Positions 1-6,164 are shown, counted from the first letter of the stretch. The stretch is 7,039 nt of DNA from Pseudomonadota bacterium (GCA_023391175.1 JAEWBL010000465.1:1-7039); one strand, 5' to 3'. Made by a program: numbers and translations. The notes: generated by a model not told the origin, from the letters alone.

Positions 1-1706
1 CGCGCGGCCGCCTGAAGCATCAGTATCCGCATAGCTGGCGCTCGAAGAAGCCGGTGATCTTCCGCAACACGCCGCAATGGTTCATCGCCATGGACAAGCC
101 GATCGGCGAGGCCGGCGCGCCGGATGCGGCCGATCCGCAGCCGGTCGCGGGCGGCAATGCCGATACGCTGCGCAACCGCGCGCTGAAGGCGATCAAGGAA
201 ACCGAGTGGGTGCCCGCCGCCGGCGAGAACCGCATCACCGGCATGATCGCCAACCGGCCGGACTGGGTCGTCTCGCGCCAGCGCGCCTGGGGCGTGCCGA
301 TCACCGTCTTCGTCGAGAAGGAGACCAAGGACATCCTCGTCGACGGCCGCGTGAACGCCGCGATCGCCGAGGCCTTCGCCGCCGAGGGTGCGGATGCCTG
401 GTTCAAGGAGGGCGCCACCGCCCGTTTCCTGGCCGAGCGCGCGTCCGAGGGCTGGCAGAAGGTGGATGACGTCCTCGACGTGTGGTTCGATTCCGGCTCC
501 ACCCACACCTTCACGCTGGAGGTGCGTCCCGACCTCAAGGCCGAGCGCGCCCCCGAGGGCCGCGACAAGGTGATGTATCTGGAGGGCTCGGACCAGCACC
601 GCGGCTGGTTCCATTCCTCGCTGCTGGAGAGCTGCGGCACCCGCGGCCGCCCGCCCTATGACGTGGTGCTGACCCACGGCTTCGTCCTCGACGAGGACGG
701 CCGCAAGATGTCCAAGTCTCTGGGCAACGTCACCTCGCCGCAGGACGTCATCAAGCAGTCCGGCGCCGACATCCTGCGCCTGTGGGTGTGCGCCTCCGAT
801 TATGCGGACGACCTGCGCATCGGCCCGGAAATCCTCAAGACCACGGCCGATACCTACCGCAAGCTGCGCAACACCCTGCGCTGGCTGCTGGGCTCGCTGC
901 ACCACTACCAGCCGGAGGAGAAGGTGGCGATGGCGGACATGCCGTCGCTGGAGCGCTTCATCCTGCACCGGCTCGCCGAGCTGGACGGGGAGATCCGCGC
1001 CGCCTACCGCGCCTTCGACTACAAGAAGGTGCACGCGGCCCTCGCCCAGTTCATGAACATCGAGCTGTCGGCCTTCTATTTCGACATCCGCAAGGATGCG
1101 CTCTATTGCGATCCCATCTCCTCGGTGACGCGGCGCGCCTGCCTCACCGTGCTGGACGAGGTGTTCAACCGCCTGATCACCTGGCTCGCGCCCATCCTCG
1201 CCTTCACCTGCGAGGAGGCCTACATCGCCCGCACCGGGGATGAAGAGGGCTCGGTCCATCTGCTCGCCTTCCCGGAGACCCCCGCCGCGTGGCGCGACGA
1301 GGCGCTGGCCGAGCAGTGGCGCAAGGTCCGCCTGATCCGTCGCGTCGTGCTGGGCGCGCTGGAAGTCGAGCGTGCCGCCAAGCGCATGGGCTCGTCCCTT
1401 GAGGCCGCGCCCGAGGTCCATGTGAGCGACGACACGCTCGCCGAGGCCCTCACCGGGCTCGACCTTGCCGAGATCGCCATCACCTCGGACGCGAAGCTGA
1501 TCCGTGGAGAGGGGCCGGCCGATGCCTTCCGCCTTCCCGACGTGCCCGGCGTGGCCGTGGTGCCGGTTCGCGCGGAAGGCACCAAGTGCGCCCGCTCGTG
1601 GAAGGTCTCGCCCGAGGTGGGCAGCGACGCGGAATTCCCCGACGTGACGCCGCGCGATGCCGCCGCGCTTAGGGAGTTCTACGCCGCCCGCGCTGCGGCG
1701 GAGTGA
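1..1706 (+). CDS. ileS: Isoleucyl-tRNA synthetase, C-terminal 567 residues (5' end outside window)
   Basis: Cytoplasmic class I aminoacyl-tRNA synthetase that charges tRNA-Ile with isoleucine. The frame is already open at the window edge (first full codon at 3), so the ATG at 54 is internal, within the TPQWFIAMD segment that follows the editing domain. Visible landmarks in order are [52 protein letters not shown], and the KMSKS ATP-binding loop at 705-719 ([10 protein letters not shown]). A helical anticodon-binding domain follows. An insertion of about 20 residues separates MDKP from the [13 protein letters not shown] segment compared with E. coli IleS. The C-terminus, which carries a four-cysteine zinc module in E. 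coli, has only the first Cys (codon 1587-1589). The second is Ser (CARSW) and the distal pair is absent. The stop is TGA at 1704-1706. Identity is certain from the motifs. The N-terminal HIGH motif and most of the editing domain are not in the window. Confidence 0.97.
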   Translation, partial: RGRLKHQYPHSWRSKKPVIFRNTPQWFIAMDKPIGEAGAPDAADPQPVAGGNADTLRNRALKAIKETEWVPAAGENRITGMIANRPDWVVSRQRAWGVPITVFVEKETKDILVDGRVNAAIAEAFAAEGADAWFKEGATARFLAERASEGWQKVDDVLDVWFDSGSTHTFTLEVRPDLKAERAPEGRDKVMYLEGSDQHRGWFHSSLLESCGTRGRPPYDVVLTHGFVLDEDGRKMSKSLGNVTSPQDVIKQSGADILRLWVCASDYADDLRIGPEILKTTADTYRKLRNTLRWLLGSLHHYQPEEKVAMADMPSLERFILHRLAELDGEIRAAYRAFDYKKVHAALAQFMNIELSAFYFDIRKDALYCDPISSVTRRACLTVLDEVFNRLITWLAPILAFTCEEAYIARTGDEEGSVHLLAFPETPAAWRDEALAEQWRKVRLIRRVVLGALEVERAAKRMGSSLEAAPEVHVSDDTLAEALTGLDLAEIAITSDAKLIRGEGPADAFRLPDVPGVAVVPVRAEGTKCARSWKVSPEVGSDAEFPDVTPRDAAALREFYAARAAAE

Positions 1707-1713
1707 AGCGAAC

Positions 1714-1746
1714 CCCGCCCGCCCTCGCGTTGCCGGGGCGGGCGGG
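1714..1746 (+). terminator. GC-rich hairpin after ileS, terminator-like without U-tract
   Basis: An 11-bp perfect all-G/C stem pairs 1714-1724 with 1736-1746 across an 11-nt loop. It starts 8 nt after the ileS stop codon. Position and stability fit a transcription end or an mRNA 3'-end stabilising hairpin. The sequence after it (CTCGTCTATG) has no T-run, so canonical intrinsic termination is doubtful and partial read-through into lspA is possible. Confidence 0.5.
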
Positions 1747-1755
1747 CTCGTCTAT

Positions 1756-1797
1756 GAACGGCGGATCGCGTCCGGCCATCGGTCAGAGCGGCCGTTC
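1756..1797. repeat. Interrupted inverted repeat GAACGGC / GCCGTTC upstream of lspA
   Basis: GAACGGC at 1756-1762 is the exact reverse complement of GCCGTTC at 1791-1797, with 28 nt between them. The right arm ends 4 nt before the lspA Shine-Dalgarno sequence, so an RNA stem here would sit in the lspA leader. A 7-bp repeat of this kind could arise by chance in GC-rich DNA. Confidence 0.3.
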
Positions 1798-1801
1798 CTG
1801 A

Positions 1802-1807
1802 GAGAGG
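1802..1807 (+). promoter_or_regulatory. Ribosome binding site supporting the TTG start of lspA
   Basis: GAGAGG lies 4 nt before the TTG at 1812. No ATG or GTG occurs in this frame close to the start of the conserved LspA N-terminus, so this purine-rich site is what decides the start. Confidence 0.5.
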
Positions 1808-1811
1808 CCCC

Positions 1812-2342
1812 TTGCAGCGCCGTCCCATCTTCTTCGGTCTTCTCGTCGCACTCGCGGTGCTGGTGGCGGATCAGGCCTCCAAGGGCCTCGTGCTCGCATG
1901 GTCGGCCTCCTGGAATGCGCCGATCAAGCCCGTCGCGCCCTTCATCGACTTCGCCGCGCTGTGGAATTACGGCATCAGCTACGGCCTGTTTCCCCAGGGG
2001 GAGACCGGGCGCTGGGTGCTGGTGGCCATCAAGGTGGCGGCGGCCATCCTGTTCGCCGTGTGGCTGGCCCGCGCCCGCAGCCGGTTCGAGGCGTTCGCGC
2101 TAGGCCTGCTGATCGGGGGCGCCATCGGCAATGCGGTGGACCGCGTGGTCTATGGCGCGGTGTTCGATTTCGTGTCGCTCCACGCCTTCGGGTACCGTTG
2201 GTACGTGTTCAACCTGGCCGATGTGGCGGTTGTTGTGGGCGTGGCCCTGCTTCTTTACGATGCATTTCTCGGTGGCGCCTCAAAATCGCCGCCCTCGGCC
2301 GCGCCAATGGCGCCCCGGTCCAAGGCCGAGCGCGAGCTGTGA
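1812..2342 (+). CDS. lspA: Lipoprotein signal peptidase (signal peptidase II)
   Basis: Inner-membrane aspartyl protease that removes the signal peptide from diacylglyceryl-modified prolipoproteins just before the lipidated Cys. The 176-residue product matches family size and shows four hydrophobic segments (about 7-28, 68-86, 93-112, 132-152). Conserved features are D20 and K24 in ADQASK, the WNYGISYGLF segment (N52), GNAVDR (N107, D110, R111), FDF with D119, and FNLAD with N134 and D137. By alignment with P. aeruginosa LspA, D119 and D137 are the catalytic pair. A hydrophilic proline-rich tail of about 24 residues (from 153) extends past the last membrane segment and should lie in the cytoplasm. 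Translation starts at TTG, which may keep expression low. The gene lies 105 bp after ileS, an order often seen in proteobacteria, and 52 bp before the next gene, suggesting cotranscription downstream. Confidence 0.96.
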   Translation: MQRRPIFFGLLVALAVLVADQASKGLVLAWSASWNAPIKPVAPFIDFAALWNYGISYGLFPQGETGRWVLVAIKVAAAILFAVWLARARSRFEAFALGLLIGGAIGNAVDRVVYGAVFDFVSLHAFGYRWYVFNLADVAVVVGVALLLYDAFLGGASKSPPSAAPMAPRSKAEREL

Positions 2343-2394
2343 GAGCGCATGCTTTGAGAACGCATTAGAGGATGGCATCGAGGACGTGAGACCC

Positions 2395-3123
2395 ATGCGA
2401 GAGATTTCCCTTTTCCCGCATAGCGCTGATGCCGCGCCGCGCGCGGCTGGCGCCATCCTGTCCCCCGCACCCCATCTTGCTCTGCGCCGTCTCGGCGGCG
2501 GCGTGTTGCTGGCCGCCTTTGCCGTGATGCTCGCCGCGCCCACCCCGGCCGCCGCGCAGAGCCTCGACGGCAGCACCAATATCTTCGAGAGCGCGATGCA
2601 GATCCTCGGCCTCAAGGAGGAAGAGGAGAAGCCGGAGATCGACTATCGCGAGCGCGCGCCGCTCGTGGTGCCGCCGCGCGTTCCGGATGCCCTTCCCGCG
2701 CCCCAGAAGAGCGCCGCCGAGGTCAATCCCAACTGGCCGAAGGATTACGACCAGCAGCGCCGCGCCGCCGCGGCGCAGGCGGCGAAGCAGCCGATCCTCC
2801 GCGATGATCCGGGCAAGCCGCTGATGCCGTCCGAACTGAACCGCAACAAGAAGCGGGCGGTGGGCAACAGCACGGCGCCGACCGAGCCGGTGGGCGCCGG
2901 CTCCACGCGCGACGTCCTCATGCCGAGCCAGCTGGGCTCGTTCAGCTTCCCCGGGCTCGGTGGTGCCAAGCAGGAGCAGCTCACGTTCAACGGTGAACCG
3001 AACCGTGAAAACCTGATCCAGCCGCCGCCCGGCTACCAGACGCCCGCCCCCAATGCCCCCTACGGCGTGGTGGAGGAGAAGAAGGAGCCCTGGAAGATGC
3101 CGACCCTGTTCGATCGCCAGTGA
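2395..3123 (+). CDS. Secreted proline-rich protein with a DUF3035/BamF-like short motif
   Basis: A 242-residue protein predicted to be exported. A long n-region with R31 and R32 precedes a hydrophobic stretch (about 34-48) and a likely signal peptidase I site at AAA|Q (after residue 54). There is no lipobox Cys. The mature part is hydrophilic and low in predicted fold: an acidic-basic patch (KEEEEKPE, 74-81), a RAPLVVPP motif (87-94), NPNWPKDYDQQRR (111-123), and two copies of LMPS[E/Q]L at 143-148 and 175-180. The RAPLVVPP-plus-LPAP pattern recalls the PLxxPP segment I associate with DUF3035/BamF, an alphaproteobacterial BAM-complex lipoprotein often encoded beside lspA. This is recollection, not a search. 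ATG 2395 has AGGA at 2381-2384, 10 nt upstream. The frame stays open upstream into lspA, but that part has no homology-like character. A periplasmic or outer-membrane-associated role is inferred. Existence as a gene is likely; function is uncertain. Confidence 0.82.
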   Translation: MREISLFPHSADAAPRAAGAILSPAPHLALRRLGGGVLLAAFAVMLAAPTPAAAQSLDGSTNIFESAMQILGLKEEEEKPEIDYRERAPLVVPPRVPDALPAPQKSAAEVNPNWPKDYDQQRRAAAAQAAKQPILRDDPGKPLMPSELNRNKKRAVGNSTAPTEPVGAGSTRDVLMPSQLGSFSFPGLGGAKQEQLTFNGEPNRENLIQPPPGYQTPAPNAPYGVVEEKKEPWKMPTLFDRQ

Positions 3124-3221
3124 CGGACGCGAGGGTCGAACGGTCTGCAGGCGCGGCCCGATACCGCTCCGGCCGGTCCTTTTCGGCGGTGGCGGGCCTC
3201 CTATCTTTCCTTGACGGACGC
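3121..3221. repeat. Direct repeat TGACGGACGC bounding the intergenic gap
   Basis: TGACGGACGC occurs at 3121-3130, where it contains the stop codon of the upstream gene, and again at 3212-3221, overlapping the candidate -35 element. Each copy is followed within about 20 nt by a TCGAA. The two copies lie 91 bp apart and may be a local duplication or paired binding sites. Only 10 bp match exactly. Confidence 0.35.
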
Positions 3222-3240
3222 ACCCGCGGGTGCGTCGAAT
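3211..3240 (+). promoter_or_regulatory. Candidate promoter for the M16 peptidase pair
   Basis: TTGACG (3211-3216) matches the TTGAC -35 core well. An 18-bp spacer is followed by TCGAAT (3235-3240), a 4/6 match to TATAAT. Initiation would then fall near 3247. That would favour translation from the ATG at 3263 rather than 3239. The spacer is almost entirely a perfect palindrome, as expected of a repressor-controlled promoter. The -10 is weak, so the call is tentative. Confidence 0.35.
3217..3236. repeat. Perfect 20-bp palindrome, possible operator
   Basis: GACGCACCCG (3217-3226) is followed directly by its exact reverse complement CGGGTGCGTC (3227-3236), a gapless symmetric site two helical turns long. 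It lies between the candidate -35 and -10 elements ahead of the first M16 gene and spans the alternative GTG start at 3230. The size and symmetry suit a dimeric transcription factor. As RNA it could form an 8-bp hairpin near the start codon. No T-run follows, so it is not a terminator. Confidence 0.6.
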
Positions 3241-4645
3241 GCCGAAAGATCGTCACGTGCAGATGAGCCGTCTCGCCATGGTTGCCATTCTCGCCGCTGG
3301 AGCGGCCGCATTTTCTCCCCGCCTTGCTGACGCGGCGGGCCCCGAAGTCACCGAATTCAAGCTCGCCAACGGCCTTCAGGTCATGGTCATCCCCGATCAC
3401 CGCACCCCGGTGGTCACCCACATGGTGTGGTATAAGGTGGGATCGGCCGACGAGCAGCCGGGCAAGTCCGGCATCGCCCATTTCCTTGAGCACCTGATGT
3501 TCAAGGGCACCGATGCGCATCCCCAGGGCCAGTTCTCGGCCGAGGTGGCGCGGCTCGGCGGGCAGGAGAACGCCTTCACCTCGCAAGATTACACCGCCTA
3601 TTTCCAGCGCGTGGCGAAGGAGCACCTTGAGACCGTGATGGGCTTCGAGGCCGACCGCATGCGCGGCCTCAAGCTCTCCGACGAGGTGGTGCTGCCCGAG
3701 CGCGACGTGGTGCTGGAAGAGCGTCGCATGCGCACGGACAACGATCCCGGTGCCCGCCTCTCCGAGGTGCTGCAGGCCACGACCTACGTGAACCATCCCT
3801 ACCAGCACCCGATCATCGGCTGGGAACACGAGATCAAGGGCCTCAACCGCGAGGACGCCCTGGCCTTCTACCGCCGCTTCTATGCCCCCAACAACGCCCT
3901 TCTGGTGGTGGCCGGCGACGTCGACCCCGCCGAGGTCAAGGCGCTGGCGGAAAAGACCTACGGCAAGGTCGCCCAGGCCGACACTCCGCCGCGCAGCCGT
4001 CCGCAGGAGCCCGAGCCGCGTGCCCACCGGCGGGTGTCGCTCGCCGACCCGCGCGTCGCCCAGCCCAGCCTCCAGCGTTCCTATCTCGTGCCGTCCGCTC
4101 GCACCGCCGCGCCGGGCGATGCGGAAGCGCTGGAAGTGCTCTCCCACATCCTCGGGGGCGGACAGACCAGCCGCATGTACCGCACGCTGGTGGCGGAGAA
4201 GGGCCTCGCGGCCGGTGCCGGCTCCTGGTATCAGGGGACGGCCTACGATGCGACGCGCTTCGTCGCCTATGCCTCGCCGCGCCCGGGCGTGAGCCTTGAA
4301 ACGCTGGAGGCTGCCGTCGATGCGGTGGTGGCCGAGCTGCAGGACAAGGGCGTCGATGACTTGGAGCTGGCTCGCGCCAAGACCCGGCTGATCGCCGACA
4401 CCATCTACGCGCAGGACAACCAGGCGACCCTCGCCCGCATCTACGGCGCCTCCTGGGCCACCGGCCTTTCCGCCAAGGACGTGCGCGAGTGGCCCGAGCG
4501 GCTCAAGGCGGTGACTGCCGATCAGGTCCGCGACGTGGCTCGCCGCTATCTCGTCACTGATCGCGCCGTGACCGGCTACCTCAAGCAGGCCGAGCCGAAG
4601 GCCGGCGAGGCGGGCAAGGACGGCAAGAAGGACAATCGCTCGTGA
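3239..4645 (+). CDS. M16B zinc metallopeptidase, catalytic subunit (periplasmic)
   Basis: Pitrilysin/insulinase-type peptidase of 468 residues, the usual size for single-repeat-pair M16B subunits. Numbering from ATG 3239, the inverted zinc motif HFLEH is at 81-85 (3479-3493), giving H81 and H85 as ligands and E84 as catalytic base. E161, in the VVLEERR segment 76 residues after H85, is the third ligand. A signal peptide (hydrophobic core about 14-24) ends near ADA|AG (after residue 32), placing it in the periplasm. The N-terminal M16 domain spans about 40-190, the M16_C domain about 195-375, and the tail is Lys-rich. At the C-domain site where the partner has Arg and Tyr, this protein has K321 and G328. 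Possible starts are GTG 3230, ATG 3239 and ATG 3263; none has a strong Shine-Dalgarno sequence and all keep the signal peptide. The overlap with the next M16 gene implies a complex. The substrate is unknown. Confidence 0.94.
   Translation: MPKDRHVQMSRLAMVAILAAGAAAFSPRLADAAGPEVTEFKLANGLQVMVIPDHRTPVVTHMVWYKVGSADEQPGKSGIAHFLEHLMFKGTDAHPQGQFSAEVARLGGQENAFTSQDYTAYFQRVAKEHLETVMGFEADRMRGLKLSDEVVLPERDVVLEERRMRTDNDPGARLSEVLQATTYVNHPYQHPIIGWEHEIKGLNREDALAFYRRFYAPNNALLVVAGDVDPAEVKALAEKTYGKVAQADTPPRSRPQEPEPRAHRRVSLADPRVAQPSLQRSYLVPSARTAAPGDAEALEVLSHILGGGQTSRMYRTLVAEKGLAAGAGSWYQGTAYDATRFVAYASPRPGVSLETLEAAVDAVVAELQDKGVDDLELARAKTRLIADTIYAQDNQATLARIYGASWATGLSAKDVREWPERLKAVTADQVRDVARRYLVTDRAVTGYLKQAEPKAGEAGKDGKKDNRS
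4628..4632 (+). promoter_or_regulatory. Shine-Dalgarno AAGGA supporting the GTG start of the second M16 gene
   Basis: AAGGA lies within the last codons of the first M16 gene, 9 nt before GTG 4642. This good spacing favours GTG 4642 over the downstream ATG codons at 4750 and 4759, which have no such site. Confidence 0.6.
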
Positions 4646-6051
4646 CGACGGCCGTCCCGGCTTTCGCGTTCCGTTCGCCGGCCCGTTCGGGCCGGCGCGC
4701 CTTTTTCGCGGGCGCGGGCCTTCGCCCTGCCGCCCGGCTCTTTCTTGCGATGGTTACGATGGCCCTTTCCCTTCTCGCCGCTGATACGGCGCAGTCCCAG
4801 TCGAGCCGCATCACCGAGGTGACGAGCCCCGGCGGCATCAAGGCCTGGCTGGTCCACGACACCACGCTCCCGCTCATCGCCTTCGAGTTCGCGTTCCTCG
4901 GCGGCGCCGCCCAGGACGGTCCCGATCACGCCGGCCTCGCCAACCTCGCTTCCTCGCTTCTGGACGAGGGCGCTGGGTCGCTCGATTCCGATGCCTTCCA
5001 GCGGGCGCTGGCCGATCATGCGGTGGAACTGCATTTCGACGCTGGCCGCGACGAGATGCGCGGGTCCCTGCGCACCCTCTCGGAAAACCGCGACAAGGCC
5101 TTCGAACTGCTGCGCCTCGCCGTGAACGAGCCGCGTTTCGATGGTGAGGCGGTGGAGCGCATCCGCGCCTCCCAGCTCGCCATGCTGCGCCGCCGCTCCA
5201 CCGAGCCCAACGCCATCGCCAACGACCGCTGGTTCGCGCTCGCATTCCCGGGCCATCCCTATGGCCGGCCGGTGGACGGCACGCTGGATAGCGTCGCCAA
5301 GCTGACCCGCGAGGACATCGCCGGCTTCATCGGCAAGACCTTCGCCCGCTCGAACCTGCGCGTCGCCGTGGTGGGCGACATCAGCGCGGAGGAGCTGGGC
5401 AAGCGGCTCGACGAGGTGTTCGGCAAGCTTCCGGCCCAGGCGACGCTCGTTCCCGTCGCCAATGTGACGCCGCAGAAGATCGGCACGGTGGAGGTCATCC
5501 CCCTCGACGTCTCGCAGTCGGTGGTGGTGATGGGCACCGGCGGTCTCGAGCGGCGCGATCCGGACTTCATCCCGGCCTATGTGCTCAATCACATCCTCGG
5601 CGGCAGCGCTTTCTCCTCGCGCCTGTTCAAGGAAGTGCGGGAGGCGCGCGGGCTCGCCTATTCGGTCTATTCCTATCAGGTGGCGCTCTCCCACGTGGGC
5701 CTCTGGTTCGCCGGCACGGCCACCAAGAACGAGCGGGCGGCGGAATCCATCTCCCTCATCACCCACGAGTTCGGCCAGATCCTGAAGGACGGGCCGACCG
5801 CCAAGGAGCTGGAGGAGGCGAAGAGCTATTTGATGGGCAGCTATGCCCTGCGCTTCGACACCTCGTCCAAGGTCGCCGGCCAGCTGCTGCAGATCCAGCT
5901 CGACGAGCTCGGCATCGATTACATCGACCGTCGCAACGCGCTGATCGCTGCAGTCACCCTCGACGACCTCAAGCGCGTCGCCGGCCGTCTGGCCACGGCA
6001 AAGGATGCGCTGACGGTGGTGGTGGGCAAGCCCGTCGGTCTCGGGGGCTGA
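4642..6051 (+). CDS. M16B peptidase-like protein without zinc site, regulatory/substrate-binding subunit
   Basis: A 469-residue M16 family protein paired with the preceding catalytic subunit. Where the partner has HFLEH, this one reads NLASS (N101, S104, S105), so zinc binding and catalysis should be lost. The C-terminal M16_C domain keeps R336 and Y343 in the REARGLAYSVYS segment. Their 7-residue spacing equals the Arg/Tyr pair that binds substrate in insulin-degrading enzyme (R824/Y831). Heteromeric M16B enzymes with this division of labour are known from Sphingomonas sp. A1. GTG 4642 overlaps the upstream TGA (GTGA), indicating translational coupling. The N-terminus is unusual: about 30 Arg-rich residues including a Tat-like GRRAFFAG (17-24) precede the hydrophobic core (33-46), with cleavage near residue 50-53. 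A terminator-like hairpin is encoded in this same stretch, so a shorter product from ATG 4750 cannot be excluded. Periplasmic location is inferred. Confidence 0.92.
   Translation: MTTAVPAFAFRSPARSGRRAFFAGAGLRPAARLFLAMVTMALSLLAADTAQSQSSRITEVTSPGGIKAWLVHDTTLPLIAFEFAFLGGAAQDGPDHAGLANLASSLLDEGAGSLDSDAFQRALADHAVELHFDAGRDEMRGSLRTLSENRDKAFELLRLAVNEPRFDGEAVERIRASQLAMLRRRSTEPNAIANDRWFALAFPGHPYGRPVDGTLDSVAKLTREDIAGFIGKTFARSNLRVAVVGDISAEELGKRLDEVFGKLPAQATLVPVANVTPQKIGTVEVIPLDVSQSVVVMGTGGLERRDPDFIPAYVLNHILGGSAFSSRLFKEVREARGLAYSVYSYQVALSHVGLWFAGTATKNERAAESISLITHEFGQILKDGPTAKELEEAKSYLMGSYALRFDTSSKVAGQLLQIQLDELGIDYIDRRNALIAAVTLDDLKRVAGRLATAKDALTVVVGKPVGLGG
4673..4706 (+). terminator. Intrinsic-terminator-like hairpin inside the 5' end of the second M16 gene
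   Basis: A perfect 9-bp G/C stem pairs 4676-4684 with 4689-4697 around a GTTC tetraloop. Past one mismatch it can extend through a G-T wobble and a G-C pair (4673-4674 with 4699-4700). One base later comes T5 (4702-4706). It begins 28 nt after the first M16 stop codon and 31 nt after the GTG start of the second. It could cap the first cistron, act as an attenuator that is relieved when ribosomes translate the coupled second cistron, or simply reflect GC-rich coding sequence. A competing 6-bp stem (CGCGCC 4696-4701 with GGCGCG 4711-4716) overlaps its right arm and sequesters the T-run in a loop. Confidence 0.5.
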
Positions 6052-6088
6052 CGGGGCCCGGTAACCTTACTTTCACGGAGCCGGCGCC

Positions 6089-6112
6089 GGGGACCCGCAG
6101 GGGCGGGCGGGG
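6089..6112 (+). other. G-quadruplex-type motif upstream of the lipoprotein gene
   Basis: Four G-runs on the + strand (GGGG 6089-6092, GGGG 6100-6103, GGG 6105-6107, GGGG 6109-6112) are separated by loops of 7, 1 and 1 nt, fitting the G3+N1-7 rule. The motif ends 25 bp before the candidate -10 element of the next gene. Such motifs arise easily in DNA this GC-rich, so a function is not shown. Confidence 0.4.
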
Positions 6113-6137
6113 AGTCCTCATGCCGGCTTCCCTTTGC

Positions 6138-6143
6138 TATAAG
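6138..6143 (+). promoter_or_regulatory. -10 element TATAAG for the lipoprotein gene
   Basis: TATAAG matches 5 of 6 consensus bases and sits in an AT-richer patch (CTTTGCTATAAG), which is rare in this window. Initiation near 6150 would give a leader of about 27 nt that includes the GGAG site at 6165-6168. The expected -35 region (TCCTCA at 6115-6120, 17-bp spacer) is poor, so an activator or another sigma factor may be needed. Confidence 0.45.
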
Positions 6144-6164
6144 CGCGCGATCCAGGGCGCCCAT

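Noticed and set aside
20..640. 206-codon minus-strand frame at the window start
   Set aside because: It lies opposite the conserved IleS sequence, has Ser/Arg-rich composition, and shows no motif.
2341..2365. Near-direct repeat GAGAGCGCAT / GAGAACGCAT after lspA
   Set aside because: It is 9 of 10 bases over one 15-bp period with no other sign of function, so it is compatible with chance.
2131..2394. Upstream in-frame extension of the BamF-like protein into lspA
   Set aside because: It would overlap lspA by over 200 nt and put a long Arg/Trp-rich segment before an obvious signal peptide. ATG 2395 fits better.
3154..3183. Possible terminator after the BamF-like gene (CGGCC 3154-3158 with GGCCG 3171-3175, then TTTT)
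   Set aside because: The stem is only 5 bp with a 12-nt loop and the T-run starts 4 nt later, so it is too weak to list.
2987..4147. 386-codon open frame on the minus strand opposite the first M16 gene
   Set aside because: It is a shadow of the M16 reading frame with low-complexity composition and no domain signature.
4576..5766. 396-codon open frame on the minus strand opposite the second M16 gene
   Set aside because: Its translation is a Gly/Ala/Arg/His-rich composition typical of the antisense of GC-biased codons, with no recognisable motif, and the + strand gene is a clear M16 member.
6052..6120. Terminator after the second M16 gene
   Set aside because: There are GC palindromes such as CCGGCGCCGG at 6081-6090, but no T-run and no convincing stem-loop.
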